64,000 bases of DNA from Streptomyces bikiniensis (GCA_000716465.1 JNWL01000040.1:1-64000); one strand, 5' to 3'. Shown: positions 19,958-28,769, numbered from the stretch's first letter. Notes: generated by a model not told the origin, from the sequence alone. Made by a program: numbers and translations.

Positions 19958-20614
19958 ATGCTGGCGCGCGTGAGCAACCACCCGGTAGGTAAGACGACGC
20001 GCCCGCCCCGTACGCCCCGCAGTGCGGAGGCCAAGCAGCGCCGGCAGGACATCCTGCACATCGCCATGGACACGTTCGCCGCGCGCGGCTACCACAACGC
20101 GCCGGTCCAGGAGATCGCCGACCGCGCCGGGCTCACCCAGGCGGGGGTCCTGCACTACTTCCGGACCAAGGCCCAGCTGCTCACCGGCGTCCTCGAACTC
20201 CGCGACCAGTCCGACATCGAACAGCTCGGGCCGGACCGGCCGCGCGGGACGGAGTTCCTGCGCCACCTCGTGGACACCGCCCGCCGCAACGCCGAGCGCG
20301 AGGGCATCGTGCGCCTGTACGCGGTGCTCTCGGCCGAGTCCGTCACCGAGGACCACCCCGCGCAGACCTACTTCCGCGACCGCTACACCGGGCTGCGGAC
20401 CTTCGTGGCCGACGCGCTGCGCGAGGCGGGCGGCCTCGCCGGGGACGACGCCCGGGTCGAGCCGGCCGCGAACGCGATCATCGCCGTCATGGACGGCCTC
20501 CAGGTCCAGTGGCTCCTCGACCCCGGCTCGGTCGACATGGCCGTGTCGACCGAGCTCGCCCTGGACTCCCTGCTCACCGCGCTCGCACCGGACCGCTTCC
20601 CCGCCGGGGGGTGA
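19958..20614 (+). CDS. TetR-family regulator, divergent from the GH3 gene
   Basis: A 218-residue protein with a TetR DNA-binding domain near residues 25-75 (RRQDILHIAMDTFAARGYHNAPVQEIADRAGLTQAGVLHYFRTKAQLL). The recognition helix region TQAGVLHYF is typical of regulators next to GH3 glucosidase genes. The ligand domain follows and ends near ALAPDRFPAGG. The start could be the ATG at 19958 or an in-frame GTG five codons later (VSNHPVGK). It likely represses itself and the GH3 gene through the palindromes at 19880-19897, with a sugar or glycoside as inducer; that role is inferred from context. Confidence 0.9.
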   Translation: MLARVSNHPVGKTTRPPRTPRSAEAKQRRQDILHIAMDTFAARGYHNAPVQEIADRAGLTQAGVLHYFRTKAQLLTGVLELRDQSDIEQLGPDRPRGTEFLRHLVDTARRNAEREGIVRLYAVLSAESVTEDHPAQTYFRDRYTGLRTFVADALREAGGLAGDDARVEPAANAIIAVMDGLQVQWLLDPGSVDMAVSTELALDSLLTALAPDRFPAGG

Positions 20615-20672
20615 GCGGTCGCGGCCGGCTCCGACGCGGCTCGCGTACGGCATCGGCGGTTCGCGTACCGCG

Positions 20673-20909
20673 TCAACGGCTCGCGTACGGCAGGAGGGCC
20701 ATCTCGCGGGCGTTCTTGATCGCGGCGGCGAGGGCCCGCTGCTGCCGGGCGGTCACGCGGGTGACGCGGCGGCTGCGGATCTTGCCGCGGTCGGAGAGGA
20801 ACCTGCGGAGCAGGTCGGTGTCCTTGTAGTCGATGTACGTGATCCCGGCCGCGTCCAGCGGGTTGGGGCGGGACCTGGCGGGCTTGCGGGGCTCGGAGCG
20901 TCGGGCCAC
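20673..20909 (-). CDS. rpsR: 30S ribosomal protein S18, zinc-independent paralogue
   Basis: A 78-residue S18 ([19 protein letters not shown], then [23 protein letters not shown] and [22 protein letters not shown]). GTG start with AAGGAGAAG upstream. It has no cysteines, as in the C-minus paralogues made during zinc shortage. It lies at the distal end of the minus-strand transcript that begins at rpmG and the Zur box at 22558. The gene order S18, CobW, L31, L33 | L28, S14 is the same as in other Streptomyces. Confidence 0.95.
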   Translation of the reverse strand: MARRSEPRKPARSRPNPLDAAGITYIDYKDTDLLRRFLSDRGKIRSRRVTRVTARQQRALAAAIKNAREMALLPYASR

Positions 20910-20947
20910 GGCGGCTTCTCCTTCGGTGGGCGTGTCGTGCGGCGGGG

Positions 20948-22099
20948 TCAGGCGGCGTCGAGAAGGGGGGCGAAGGCCGCGGGCAGGCGCTTCCACGTCT
21001 CCGGCCCCGACGCGTACTCCGCGTCGGTCAGCAGGCAGGAGTCGAGGAGCCGTTCGAGGCCGTCCCGGTCGAGGCCGGGCGAGGTGAAGACGAGGTGCTG
21101 GCAGCGGTCGCCGTGGTCGGTGTGCCAGTCGAGCGCGGCGGCCGCCCGGCGCACGGGCGGGACCGTCTCCCAGGCCGCGTCCGGCAGCGAGGCGAGCCAG
21201 GGGCCCGCGCTCTCCACGCACAGCGCCCCGCCTGCGGCGTACCAGGCGAGCAGGGTGTCCGGGCGGTCGGCGAGCCAGAACCGGCCGCGGCTGCGGGCCG
21301 CCGCGCAGCACAGGTCCTCCAGGGCCTCGTAGAGGCGCTCGGGGTGGAAGGGCCGCCGGCGGTGCCAGACGAAGGTGGTCACGCCGGCCTCGTCCGCGTC
21401 CTGGGGCAGGAGCGCGCAGGCGGGGTGCTGGGCGGCCGCGGCGGCCTCGACGTCGAAGCCCGCGAACGCGGCCCGGGCGAGGTCGGCCGAGGCGGCCCGC
21501 ACGCGGCGGGCGGTGGGGTGCAGCTGGGCGAGGAGGGCGTGGTCCTCGTCGTCGGCCTCGGCGCTGTCGACCACGGCGAGGACGGGGGCGTACTCCAGCT
21601 GGCGGGCCCAGGTGTCGCCGACGGTCCGCCGATCGGTGGGGGCGGCGGCGAGTCCGGCCTCGGCGAGGTCGTCGCCGTTGGCGAGGTACGGCAGGACGAG
21701 CGCGGGGTCCACGGCGGTGATCACACCTGTCACGGCCAGGCGGCCCCCGCCGTGGGCGGCGACGACCTCGGCCATGGCCCTCGGCTCGACCGAGTCCCAC
21801 AGTTCGACCACCGCGAGCCGGGTGAGGCCGTCGTCCGCCAGGCGTTCCAGCTCGGGGACGAGGTCCTCGCGCAGCGCGCAGCAGGCGCAGTCGTTCACCA
21901 GCGGGGTCTCGCCGTGCGAGACGGTTCCGGAGGCGTCCCGGACGAGGCGGAGGACGGTACCGTCGGGGGCCGAGGCGAGGTCGTGGTGGAGCGCGACGCT
22001 CCCCGGGACGTCCCGCAGGAGGCGGTCGACGACCTCCTTGCGGGCGTCCGCGTGGAGCCCGGCGACGATCACGACGGGGAGTTCGCGCGCGTGCCCCAT
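20948..22099 (-). CDS. CobW/COG0523-family protein with degenerate P-loop
   Basis: A 383-residue member of the CobW/YeiR group of metal-handling G3E proteins. It retains the metal-binding CxCC element ([13 protein letters not shown]), the [17 protein letters not shown] region and a C-terminal CobW_C domain ([16 protein letters not shown]). Where canonical members have GFLGAGKTT, it reads [17 protein letters not shown]. The GK(S/T) of the P-loop is therefore missing and GTP hydrolysis is doubtful. Its start overlaps the L31 stop by one base (TGATG). Its place in a Zur-controlled operon suggests zinc allocation or scavenging under zinc starvation. Confidence 0.9.
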   Translation of the reverse strand: MGHARELPVVIVAGLHADARKEVVDRLLRDVPGSVALHHDLASAPDGTVLRLVRDASGTVSHGETPLVNDCACCALREDLVPELERLADDGLTRLAVVELWDSVEPRAMAEVVAAHGGGRLAVTGVITAVDPALVLPYLANGDDLAEAGLAAAPTDRRTVGDTWARQLEYAPVLAVVDSAEADDEDHALLAQLHPTARRVRAASADLARAAFAGFDVEAAAAAQHPACALLPQDADEAGVTTFVWHRRRPFHPERLYEALEDLCCAAARSRGRFWLADRPDTLLAWYAAGGALCVESAGPWLASLPDAAWETVPPVRRAAAALDWHTDHGDRCQHLVFTSPGLDRDGLERLLDSCLLTDAEYASGPETWKRLPAAFAPLLDAA

Positions 22100-22344
22100 C
22101 AGCGGGCTCCGTAGCGGCGCTGGAACTTCTCGACGCGGCCGGCGGTGTCGAGGACGCGGGCGGTGCCCGTGTAGAAGGGGTGGCTCGCCGAGGAGATCTC
22201 GACGTCGACGACCGGGTAGGTGTTGCCGTCCTCCCAGTCGATCGTCTTGTCGCCGGTCATGGTGGACCTGGTGAGGAAGGCGGTGCCGGAGGCGGAGTCG
22301 CGGAAGACGACGGGGCCGTAGGCGGGGTGGATGCCGGGCTTCAT
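22099..22344 (-). CDS. rpmE2: 50S ribosomal protein L31 type B (zinc-independent)
   Basis: An 81-residue L31 ([20 protein letters not shown], then [26 protein letters not shown]). It lacks the CxxC pair of the zinc-binding form and carries the longer type B middle segment. In Bacillus and Streptomyces this form replaces the zinc form when Zur is derepressed, freeing zinc from ribosomes. It lies in the minus-strand operon below rpmG and is coupled to the CobW gene. Confidence 0.96.
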   Translation of the reverse strand: MKPGIHPAYGPVVFRDSASGTAFLTRSTMTGDKTIDWEDGNTYPVVDVEISSASHPFYTGTARVLDTAGRVEKFQRRYGAR

Positions 22345-22381
22345 GGCGGGGCCTTTCGGACGGTGGGGCGACGGGTCGGGG

Positions 22382-22546
22382 TCAGCGCTCTTCGCGGAAG
22401 TCGACGTGCCGGCGGGCGACGGGGTCGTACTTGCGCAGCATCATGCGGTCGGGGTCGTTGCGGCGGTTCTTGCGAGTGACGTAGGTGAAGCCGGTGCCGG
22501 CGGTGGAGCGGAGCCTGACGACCGGGCGGAGTTCGTTGCGCGCCAT
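22382..22546 (-). CDS. rpmG: 50S ribosomal protein L33, zinc-independent paralogue
   Basis: A 54-residue L33 ([20 protein letters not shown] then [22 protein letters not shown]). It has no cysteines, where the zinc form has two CxxC pairs. It is the first gene of the minus-strand Zur operon, with its start 12 bp from the Zur box at 22558-22574. An in-frame ATG six codons upstream would place the start inside the operator, so 22546 is preferred. Confidence 0.95.
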   Translation of the reverse strand: MARNELRPVVRLRSTAGTGFTYVTRKNRRNDPDRMMLRKYDPVARRHVDFREER

Positions 22547-22557
22547 GGGGCTAGTAT

Positions 22558-22574
22558 ATGACAACGGTTTTCAT
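22558..22574. promoter_or_regulatory. Zur box between divergent rpmG and rpmB
   Basis: ATGACAACGGTTTTCAT is an imperfect inverted repeat (ATGAcAA / TTTTCAT) close to the actinobacterial Zur consensus TGAAAATGATTTTCA. A second overlapping repeat, GTTTTC-N6-GAAAAC, extends to about 22584. It lies between the divergent zinc-independent ribosomal operons, the known position of the Zur site in this conserved cluster. Confidence 0.85.
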
Positions 22575-22623
22575 TATCGAAAACCCCCCGTCCGCGACCC
22601 CGCCCCCGAGAGGTGAACCACCC

Positions 22624-22860
22624 ATGTCCGCCCACTGCCAGCTGACCGGCGCCAAGCCGGGATTCGGCAACACGATCTCCCACTCGCACCGGCGCACCTC
22701 GCGCCGCTTCGACCCGAACATCCAGCGCAAGCGCTACTGGCTGCCCGGCGAGGGGCGGTACGTCCGCCTGACCCTGAGCGCCAGGGCGATCAGGACGGTG
22801 GACGCGATCGGCGTCGAGGCGGCCGTGGCCCGGATCCGGACACGGGGAGGGAAGGTCTGA
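22624..22860 (+). CDS. rpmB: 50S ribosomal protein L28, zinc-independent paralogue
   Basis: A 78-residue L28 ([20 protein letters not shown], then [21 protein letters not shown] and [16 protein letters not shown]). The zinc-binding cysteine pairs of the housekeeping form are absent; one Cys remains near the N-terminus. GAGAGGTGA precedes the ATG at 22624. It is the first gene of the plus-strand Zur operon and overlaps rpsN by one base (TGATG). Confidence 0.95.
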   Translation: MSAHCQLTGAKPGFGNTISHSHRRTSRRFDPNIQRKRYWLPGEGRYVRLTLSARAIRTVDAIGVEAAVARIRTRGGKV

Positions 22861-23165
22861 TGGCGAAGAAGAGCAAGATCGCACGGAACGAGCACCGCAA
22901 GGAGGTCGTCGCGCGGTACGCCGCCCGGCGGGCCGAGCTCAAGGAGATCATCCGCCGCCCCTCCAGCACTCCGGCCGAGCGGGAGGCCGCACGGGCCGAA
23001 CTGCGCCGCCAGCCGCGCGACGCCAGCGCCACCCGGGTGCGCAACCGCGACAGCGTCGACGGGCGCCCCCGCGGCTACCTGCGCACGTTCGGACTCTCCC
23101 GCGTACGGACCCGGCAGCAGGCGCACGCGGGCTTCCTGCCCGGGGTGACCAAGTCGTCCTGGTAG
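22860..23165 (+). CDS. rpsN: 30S ribosomal protein S14, zinc-independent form
   Basis: A 101-residue long-form S14 ([20 protein letters not shown] to [21 protein letters not shown]). The zinc form is about 61 residues and has CxxC pairs; this one has none. It is coupled to rpmB by a one-base overlap and belongs to the set that replaces zinc-binding subunits when zinc is scarce. Confidence 0.96.
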   Translation: MAKKSKIARNEHRKEVVARYAARRAELKEIIRRPSSTPAEREAARAELRRQPRDASATRVRNRDSVDGRPRGYLRTFGLSRVRTRQQAHAGFLPGVTKSSW

Positions 23166-23239
23166 ACGCCGGGGCCGGCCCGGGTGCGGATCCCCGCGCC
23201 CGGGCCGGTCCGCCCGGACGCACGGGTGAGGCCTTGAAT

Positions 23240-23260
23240 TGAAAACGGCAGTCATTTTCA
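23240..23260. promoter_or_regulatory. Second Zur box, upstream of rpmF
   Basis: The core TGAAAACGGCAGTCA (23240-23254), read on the minus strand as TGACTGCCGTTTTCA, matches the first Zur box core TGACAACGGTTTTCA at 12 of 15 positions. TGAAAA-N9-TTTTCA spans 23240-23260. It lies 48 bp upstream of the L32 start, showing that L32 has its own zinc-responsive control rather than depending only on readthrough from rpsN. Confidence 0.8.
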
Positions 23261-23307
23261 TCTAACCTCTTCCCCGCACCCCCTCCCCCTCGCCCCTGGA
23301 GTCCACG

Positions 23308-23478
23308 ATGGCCGTCCCCAAGCGCAAGACGTCCCGCAGCAACACGCGCCACCGCCGCGCCCGGTGGAAGGCGACCACGCCGCAGCTCGTGCCCGTCACG
23401 GTCGACGGCAGCGTGCACCACGTGCCCCAGCGCCTCGTGAAGGCGTACGAGCGCGGCCTCCTCCGCCCCGGGGGCTGA
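23308..23478 (+). CDS. rpmF: 50S ribosomal protein L32, zinc-independent paralogue
   Basis: A 56-residue L32. It starts [20 protein letters not shown], the standard L32 opening, then [20 protein letters not shown] and [16 protein letters not shown]. The housekeeping L32 has CxxC...CxxC in the second half; here there is no cysteine. It is preceded by its own Zur box at 23240. In some Streptomyces the C-minus L32 is encoded away from this cluster, so its location here is a variation. Short but unambiguous. Confidence 0.93.
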   Translation: MAVPKRKTSRSNTRHRRARWKATTPQLVPVTVDGSVHHVPQRLVKAYERGLLRPGG

Positions 23479-23779
23479 GCGCGTGACCCCGGGCGACGAG
23501 CCGGCGGACCGCGGCCTCGTCGCCCGCGTCGTGCCCGCCGCGCGCGGCCGCGCGCCCTCGAACACGAGCACGGGCCCGTGTCGGGGCGGCGACCCGAGGA
23601 CTCCGAGCCGGACGGTGGTCGCAGCCACGGCACCGTCCGGCCCGGTCATGCGCCGCGGGCGTCCCGGCGCTCACGGTCCGGGCTCGCGGTCCGGGGTCGC
23701 CCGCAAGCGCTCTTGTGGGCGGCTTGCCGGCGGTGGAACGATGCGACGGCATCCGCCCGACCCGACCGGAAGGACCCTC
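23479..23779. other. Intergenic region without recognised gene (301 bp)
   Basis: This is GC-rich DNA between rpmF and the methyltransferase. An open frame continues upstream of the methyltransferase start, but its translation is Pro/Arg/Ser-rich low complexity. No conserved motif, strong hairpin or clear promoter was seen. Confidence 0.5.
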
Positions 23780-24439
23780 GTGACCGACGAACAGCAACGG
23801 CCGCCCGCCGCCGTCGTGTTCGACGCGCTGGGAGCGGCGTACGAGAAGGCGTTCGCCGGTTCCGAGGCGCACCGGCGCTCGCTGGAGCGGCTGCTCGGGC
23901 GGCTCGCGCCGGGCAGCCGGGTCCTCGACGTGGGCAGCGGCACGGGCCGGCCCACCGCCGAGACGCTCGCGGACGCCGGTCACGAGGTGCTGGGCGTCGA
24001 CGTCTCCCCCGTCATGGTGGAGCTGGCGTCCCGCCAGGTGCCGGCCGCCTCCTTCCGGTGCGCCGACATCCGGGAACTGCCGCTGGACGAGGCCTCGTTC
24101 GACGCGGTCTGCGTGTACTTCTCCCTGCTCCAGCTGGACCGGCGGGAACAGGCGGACGTCGTCCGGCGGCTGGCGCGGGCGCTGGTGCCGGGCGGCCATC
24201 TGGTCCTGGCCACCGTGCCGCTGGACGTGGAGGGCGTGGAGGCCGTCTTCATGGGGCAGCCCGTACGCGTGACCAGCTTCAGCACGCCGGACCTCGCCGC
24301 CGTGGCCGAGGGGGCCGGGCTCGACGTGCTGGAGCGCGAGGAGGTGCTGTTCACCCCCGCCCACCCGGACGCCGCACCGGAACCCCACGTGTTCCTGCAC
24401 TGCCGTCGGCACCGGGACGACGCGGCGGACGGCACCTGA
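23780..24439 (+). CDS. Class I SAM-dependent methyltransferase
   Basis: A 219-residue enzyme starting at GTG 23780 with GGAAGG 6 bases upstream; an in-frame ATG at 23741 lacks a comparable site. Motif I is VLDVGSGTGRPTAE, followed by VLGVDVSPVMVELASRQVP (motif II) and SFDAVCVYFSLLQLDRRE. LVPGGHLVLATVPLD is post-motif III. The substrate is unknown; small-molecule methyltransferases of this pattern act on quinones, polyketides or similar acceptors. It stands alone with a gap of about 575 bp downstream. Confidence 0.9.
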   Translation: MTDEQQRPPAAVVFDALGAAYEKAFAGSEAHRRSLERLLGRLAPGSRVLDVGSGTGRPTAETLADAGHEVLGVDVSPVMVELASRQVPAASFRCADIRELPLDEASFDAVCVYFSLLQLDRREQADVVRRLARALVPGGHLVLATVPLDVEGVEAVFMGQPVRVTSFSTPDLAAVAEGAGLDVLEREEVLFTPAHPDAAPEPHVFLHCRRHRDDAADGT

Positions 24440-25014
24440 CGGCACGGTGCGCCTCCGGGCCTCCACGGACCGGACCTTCCTCCCGTCGCCGCCCCGCCGG
24501 AGCCGGTTCCTCCGGGCGGTCGGGGGGTCTTCGGCGCGTGGGTCACGGGGCCGGGGGCGGTGACGCGTTCACGCGGTGGTGCCGCCGAGGCGGAGGACCG
24601 CGAGGTCGACGCCGGGGGATCCCGTCCGGTCCTTCGAAGAGCGAGGTGTCACCGGTGAGGTACGGGCTGGTCCCGCCGGGTCCGCCCACTCCCCGAACCG
24701 CAGCAGCGTGCCCGTGACGGGCGGCAGGAGCCGCCGCAGGACGGGGTGGCCGGCACACCGGGCCGGCAGGGCGGTGATCCGGATTCGGGTGCCCCTCGCA
24801 CACAGGACCCGGTCCTCCCAGGTCGCGCGCCCGCGGGCCCGTTCGATCTCGAGACGGTCCGGGCCGGACGGGTTCGCGCCGTTCTCCTCGCGGGCGCGCT
24901 CTCGCCCCCTTCATGCCCGATTCTCCGGGTTCGCGGTTTTCACGCCGCGCACGGGAGAGTGGGACGCGAGCCGTCGGGTAGTCGCGGGTGACCCCATCCG
25001 AGGAGATGAGCGTC
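24440..25014. other. Intergenic region (575 bp) with a weak SigB-like promoter near its end
   Basis: No gene with a believable translation was found on either strand. A weak SigB-type match, GAGT-N15-GGGTAG (24957-24981), lies just before the membrane-protein gene at 25015; the last base deviates from GGGTAY. Confidence 0.35.
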
Positions 25015-25464
25015 ATGGCGATCCAAGTCGACCGGGGAACGGCCCCGCACGTCCCGGACCGGAACCACGTAATGCGTCAGGGGGTGCACGACCAGATCCT
25101 GGGCCTGTTGATGCTGGCCGTCTCGGTCGTGGTGCTGCTCTTCCCGATGGCCACGCACGACGGCCCCAAGGACGCCCAGGTGAACGAGTTGGTGGTGGGG
25201 CTCGTGGTCGCCTTCGCCGCGGGTGCGCGCCTGTACCGCGGCGGAGGCGTGTGGTCCGACGCGGTGGTGGGGCTCGCGGGCGCGTGGCTGATCGCCTCGC
25301 CGTTCGTGCTGGACGCCCAGGACACCGCCGTCCACACGGCGGACCGCATGCTCTGCATCGTGGCCGGTAGCGTCCTGGTCGTCCTGAGCCTGCTGTCCGC
25401 GGCGGTCTGGTGGTCGGACCGCGGGAGCCGGAAGGGGTCAGCCGGCGCTTCTCACCACGAGTGA
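25015..25464 (+). CDS. SPW-repeat-like membrane protein
   Basis: A 149-residue integral membrane protein with four TM helices: GLLMLAVSVVVLLFPMA, ELVVGLVVAFAAGARLY, AVVGLAGAWLIASPFVL and LCIVAGSVLVVLSLLSAAVWW. The third helix carries the GAWL.ASPF pattern characteristic of SPW repeats. ATG 25015 has GAGGAG nine bases upstream; the ATG at 25006 overlaps that site. Function is unknown; SPW proteins are common next to stress genes in Actinobacteria. Its 3' end overlaps the convergent gene at 25438 by 27 bp. Confidence 0.82.
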   Translation: MAIQVDRGTAPHVPDRNHVMRQGVHDQILGLLMLAVSVVVLLFPMATHDGPKDAQVNELVVGLVVAFAAGARLYRGGGVWSDAVVGLAGAWLIASPFVLDAQDTAVHTADRMLCIVAGSVLVVLSLLSAAVWWSDRGSRKGSAGASHHE

Positions 25465-25872
25465 CAGCACGGCCGTCGCCGCGCCGGCCGCGCCCAGCGC
25501 GAGGGCGAACAGCCGGCGGCGGAGCCGCTCGTAGCGGTTGTCGTACTCCCGGCGGAGTTCGCCCGCACGCGCCACGGCGTCCCGGAGCATGCGGCGCCGT
25601 ACGGCGAGGTGTTCCCGCGCGAACTCCCGGGCGACCTCCGACCGCTCCCGGGGACCCAGCCACGGAAACCGGTCGGCGAAGGCGGCACCGGCCTCCGTGG
25701 CCTCGGCCCCGACCTTTCGCGCCAGCAGGTATCCCTCCAGCCGGGCGATGCCCGCGGCCGCCTCCGCCGTCAGGGCGCGCGGCCTCTCGCGGTCGTCCGC
25801 GACCGCCCCGCGAGCGCCGTCGCCGGCCCGGCTCGCGGGGGCCTGCGGCTCCCCGGGTTCGCGCGCGGTCAT
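25438..25872 (-). CDS. Small C-tail-anchored membrane protein coupled to ctaD
   Basis: A 144-residue protein whose ATG overlaps the ctaD stop by 4 bp (ATGA). The N-terminal 40 residues are polar and Pro/Ala-rich. The middle is a helical, highly charged coiled-coil-like region ([19 protein letters not shown] heptads, about 60-115). A single TM helix ([20 protein letters not shown]) ends the protein, suggesting a C-tail anchor facing the cytoplasm. No family is recognised. Coupling to cytochrome oxidase subunit I suggests an accessory or assembly role, which is inference. Confidence 0.75.
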   Translation of the reverse strand: MTAREPGEPQAPASRAGDGARGAVADDRERPRALTAEAAAGIARLEGYLLARKVGAEATEAGAAFADRFPWLGPRERSEVAREFAREHLAVRRRMLRDAVARAGELRREYDNRYERLRRRLFALALGAAGAATAVLSLVVRSAG

Positions 25873-27596
25873 GCGTTCCGGCCCGCGTCGGGGCCGTCGT
25901 GGGTGGCGGCGCCGGAGTCGTCGATCACGTCCCGCTTGCCCCCCTTGCCCTGGTCGAGGGCCGCGACCTCGGGATAGTTGAGGTCGAAGGCGGGGGACTC
26001 GGAGCGGATGCGCGGGATGGTGACGAAGTTGTGCCGGGGCGGCGGGCAGGAGGTGGCCCACTCCAGGGAGCGTCCGAAGCCCCACGGGTCGTCGACGGCG
26101 ACGCGGGGAGCGGTCTTGGCGGTCTTCCAGACGTTGTAGAAGAACGGCAGGGTGGACGCCCCCAGCAGGAACGCGCCGATGGAGGAGATCGTGTTCAGGG
26201 CGGTGAAGCCGTCGGCCGACAGGTAGTCGGCGTAGCGCCGGGGCATGCCTTCGGCACCCAGCCAGTGCTGGACGAGGAACGTGCCGTGGAAACCGACGAA
26301 GAGGGTCCAGAAGTGGACCTTGCCCAGGCGTTCGTCGAGCATCGTGCCGGTCATCTTGGGCCACCAGAAGTAGAACCCGGCGAACATCGCGAAGACGACC
26401 GTGCCGAAGACGACGTAGTGGAAGTGGGCGACGACGAAGTAGCTGTCCGTGACGTGGAAGTCCATCGGCGGCGAGGCGAGGATGATCCCGGTCAGGCCGC
26501 CGAGCAGGAAGGTGACGAGGAAGCCGATCGACCAGAGCATGGGGGTCTCGAAGGAGAGCGACCCCTTCCACATCGTGCCGATCCAGTTGAAGAACTTCAC
26601 TCCGGTCGGGACGGCGATCAGGAAGGTCATGAAGGAGAAGAACGGCAGCAGGACCGCTCCGGTGGCGAACATGTGGTGGGCCCACACCGTCACCGAGAGG
26701 CCCGCGATGGCGATGGTCGCGGCGACCAGGCCGATGTAGCCGAAGAGCGGCTTGCGGGAGAAGACCGGCAGGATCTCGCTGACGATGCCGAAGAACGGCA
26801 GCGCGATGATGTAGACCTCCGGGTGCCCGAAGAACCAGAAGAGGTGCTGCCACAGCAGCGCCCCTCCGTTGGCCGGATCGTAGATGTGCGCCCCGAACTT
26901 CCGGTCGGCCTCCAGGGCGAACAGGGCCGCGGCGAGGACGGGGAAGGCGAGCAGGACGAGCACCGAGGTCAGCAGCACGTTCCAGGTGAAGATCGGCATC
27001 CGGAACATCGTCATCCCCGGCGCGCGCATGCAGATGATCGTGGTGATGAAGTTGACCGCGCCCAGGATCGTGCCGAACCCTCCGAGCGCGAGGCCCATGA
27101 TCCACATGTCACCGCCGACGTACGGCGTGCGCTCCCCGCCGCTCAGGGGCGTGTAGGCGGTCCAGCCGAAGTCGGCCGTGCCCTGGGGGGTGAAGATCCC
27201 CGCGAAGGCGATCAGGCCGCCGAAGAGGAAGAGCCAGTACGACAGCATGTTCAGCCGGGGGAAGGCGACATCGGGCGAGCCGATCTGCAGGGGCATGATC
27301 GCGTTGGCGAAACCGGCGAACGTGGGGGTGGCGAACAGCAGCAGCATCACCGTCCCGTGCAGGGTGAACACCTGGTTGTACTGCTCGGGCGAGACGATCT
27401 GCAGGCCCGGCCGCGCCAGCTCCGCCCGGAGCACGAGCGCCAGCAGGCCCCCCAGCAGGAAGAAGACGAACGACGTGATCAGGTAGAGGTGCCCGATCTT
27501 CTTGTGGTCGGTCGTGGTCAGCCAGTCCACGACGACCCTTCCGGGTCCTCTCCCCTTCACGGGCACGAGGGTGGGCGGCTCCGTGGTGACGGCCAT
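25869..27596 (-). CDS. ctaD: Cytochrome c oxidase subunit I (aa3-type)
   Basis: A 575-residue, 12-TM haem-copper oxidase subunit. It begins ...[21 protein letters not shown], the usual opening. The CuB/tyrosine motif is [13 protein letters not shown] (His near 256), the CuB pair is AHHMFATG (near 305), and the haem ligands lie in [11 protein letters not shown] (about 391 and 393). AGGAG lies 6 bases before ATG 27596. It is the catalytic subunit of the respiratory terminal oxidase. No ctaC, ctaE or ctaF is adjacent, so this is probably a second, stand-alone copy expressed under special conditions. Confidence 0.96.
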   Translation of the reverse strand: MAVTTEPPTLVPVKGRGPGRVVVDWLTTTDHKKIGHLYLITSFVFFLLGGLLALVLRAELARPGLQIVSPEQYNQVFTLHGTVMLLLFATPTFAGFANAIMPLQIGSPDVAFPRLNMLSYWLFLFGGLIAFAGIFTPQGTADFGWTAYTPLSGGERTPYVGGDMWIMGLALGGFGTILGAVNFITTIICMRAPGMTMFRMPIFTWNVLLTSVLVLLAFPVLAAALFALEADRKFGAHIYDPANGGALLWQHLFWFFGHPEVYIIALPFFGIVSEILPVFSRKPLFGYIGLVAATIAIAGLSVTVWAHHMFATGAVLLPFFSFMTFLIAVPTGVKFFNWIGTMWKGSLSFETPMLWSIGFLVTFLLGGLTGIILASPPMDFHVTDSYFVVAHFHYVVFGTVVFAMFAGFYFWWPKMTGTMLDERLGKVHFWTLFVGFHGTFLVQHWLGAEGMPRRYADYLSADGFTALNTISSIGAFLLGASTLPFFYNVWKTAKTAPRVAVDDPWGFGRSLEWATSCPPPRHNFVTIPRIRSESPAFDLNYPEVAALDQGKGGKRDVIDDSGAATHDGPDAGRNA

Positions 27597-27904
27597 GGGA
27601 ACTCCTGCGGGGGGCTCGGGGAAAGCGCGCGGGCAGGGCGACCGTAGATCAACTTTTCCACCAGAACGAAAAAATACGGGCACTCGACCCAAAGTGATTC
27701 ATCACCCGGATCGTGACCTGCGCTTTCGCGTCGAGGCGGACGAGAAACACCCGTACGGCGGGCGCACACGACGACTCGCCGCGCCCTCGGCGCACCCCGC
27801 CGGGACGACACCAGTCGACGAGACGAGAAGAATGACCCATTTGGGAGGTTTATTCCATCCTTATGGGTAAGTGCAGGACAGGCACCGTCCTTCTGGAGGT
27901 CGTC
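27597..27904. other. Divergent promoter region between ctaD and an SPW protein (308 bp)
   Basis: The region is relatively AT-rich around 27645-27720 (for example CAACTTTTCCACCAGAACG) and probably holds the ctaD promoter. A SigB-like promoter faces the plus-strand gene at 27847-27870. No open frame with a sensible translation was found. Confidence 0.5.
27847..27870 (+). promoter_or_regulatory. SigB-like promoter for the SPW-repeat gene
   Basis: GGTT-N14-GGGTAA (27847-27850 and 27865-27870) fits the Streptomyces SigB-type consensus GNNT-N14-16-GGGTAY except for the last base. It lies 34 bp upstream of the ATG at 27905. SPW and holin/DUF3618-type genes are often osmotic or general-stress genes, so stress induction is a reasonable inference. 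Confidence 0.5.
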
Positions 27905-28375
27905 ATGGCGTCGACCCATCGCGCCCCCGTCGAAGAGCACCCCGACCTGATGGAACTGCGCGCCCGGCACGACCGCGCCGCCGCGACCCCGCGGGCCCAG
28001 ACGATCGAGGCCCTGGCCCTCGTCACCGGTCTCTACCTCGCCGCGTCCCCGTGGATAGCCGGCTTCAACGGCTTCACCACCCTCGCCGTCACCAACCTCA
28101 TCGCCGGCATCGCCTACATGCTGCTCCTCGGCGGCCTCGGCAACTCCTACGAACGCACCCACTCCATGGCATGGGCCGCCGCCGCCATCGGCATCTGGAC
28201 CTGTGTCGCCCCCTGGGTGGTCGCCGGGGACGTCGCCCGCACCCGCTCCATCACCAGCAACCTCGTCACCGGCGCCGTCACCGCCCTCCTCGCCCTCGCC
28301 GCCGCCTCCGCGGCCCGGGACCACGCCGGCGACTCGGGCGCGCGCGGGCGCCGCGGGATGCCCGGAGACCGCTGA
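27905..28375 (+). CDS. SPW-repeat membrane protein
   Basis: A 156-residue protein with GGAGG 8 bases upstream of ATG 27905. After a polar N-terminus (about 45 residues) come four TM helices arranged as two SPW repeats: ALVTGLYLAASPWIAGF and, in degenerate form, AAAIGIWTCVAPWVVAG. Each repeat begins with a helix ending in (S/A)PW. NLIAGIAYMLLLGGLG and NLVTGAVTALLALAAASAA are the second helices. Function is unknown. A 13-bp-stem terminator follows at 28451. Confidence 0.88.
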   Translation: MASTHRAPVEEHPDLMELRARHDRAAATPRAQTIEALALVTGLYLAASPWIAGFNGFTTLAVTNLIAGIAYMLLLGGLGNSYERTHSMAWAAAAIGIWTCVAPWVVAGDVARTRSITSNLVTGAVTALLALAAASAARDHAGDSGARGRRGMPGDR

Positions 28376-28450
28376 CACCGACGACGGGCGGACGCGATCA
28401 CGGCGCCGGACCCACCGGCCCGGACGCGAGCGTCCCACGGCTCCGAGACG

Positions 28451-28486
28451 CCCCGGACCGCACGGTTTCCGTCGTGCGGTCCGGGG
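28451..28486 (+). terminator. Hairpin terminator after the SPW gene
   Basis: CCCCGGACCGCAC (28451-28463) pairs perfectly with GTGCGGTCCGGGG (28474-28486) around a 10-base loop. It lies 75 bp after the SPW stop and before the DUF5133 ribosome site. Confidence 0.75.
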
Positions 28487-28541
28487 CACACGCGCGGACG
28501 GGGTACCCCCGTTCGGAGTAACCGGAGCAAGGAGACGGCTG

Positions 28542-28769
28542 ATGCTGATGGCCCACCCGATGGTGCTGGAGAACCTCGTCGAGCAGTACGCGACGCTGCG
28601 GACCCTGTACGCCGAGAACGGTTCGGCCGAGGTGCGCCGACAGCTCGAGGACGTCACCTACACCCTGTGCGTGTCCACCGGCACCCGCGACATCGACGCC
28701 GCCCTGGCCGCCTCCCGCCGCCAGCTGGCCCGCGCCCGTTCCGAGATCGACTTCGCGCTCGTCGGCTGA
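28542..28769 (+). CDS. DUF5133-type small protein
   Basis: A 75-residue protein (MLMAHPMVLENLVEQYATLR, then GSAEVRRQLEDVTYTLCVSTGTRDIDAALAASR). The LVEQYATLRTLYAENG and DVTYTLCVSTGTRDIDAALA segments match the actinobacterial DUF5133 family, whose function is unknown. It appears alpha-helical and soluble. AAGGAG lies 8 bases before ATG 28542. A 19-bp-stem terminator follows. Confidence 0.85.
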   Translation: MLMAHPMVLENLVEQYATLRTLYAENGSAEVRRQLEDVTYTLCVSTGTRDIDAALAASRRQLARARSEIDFALVG

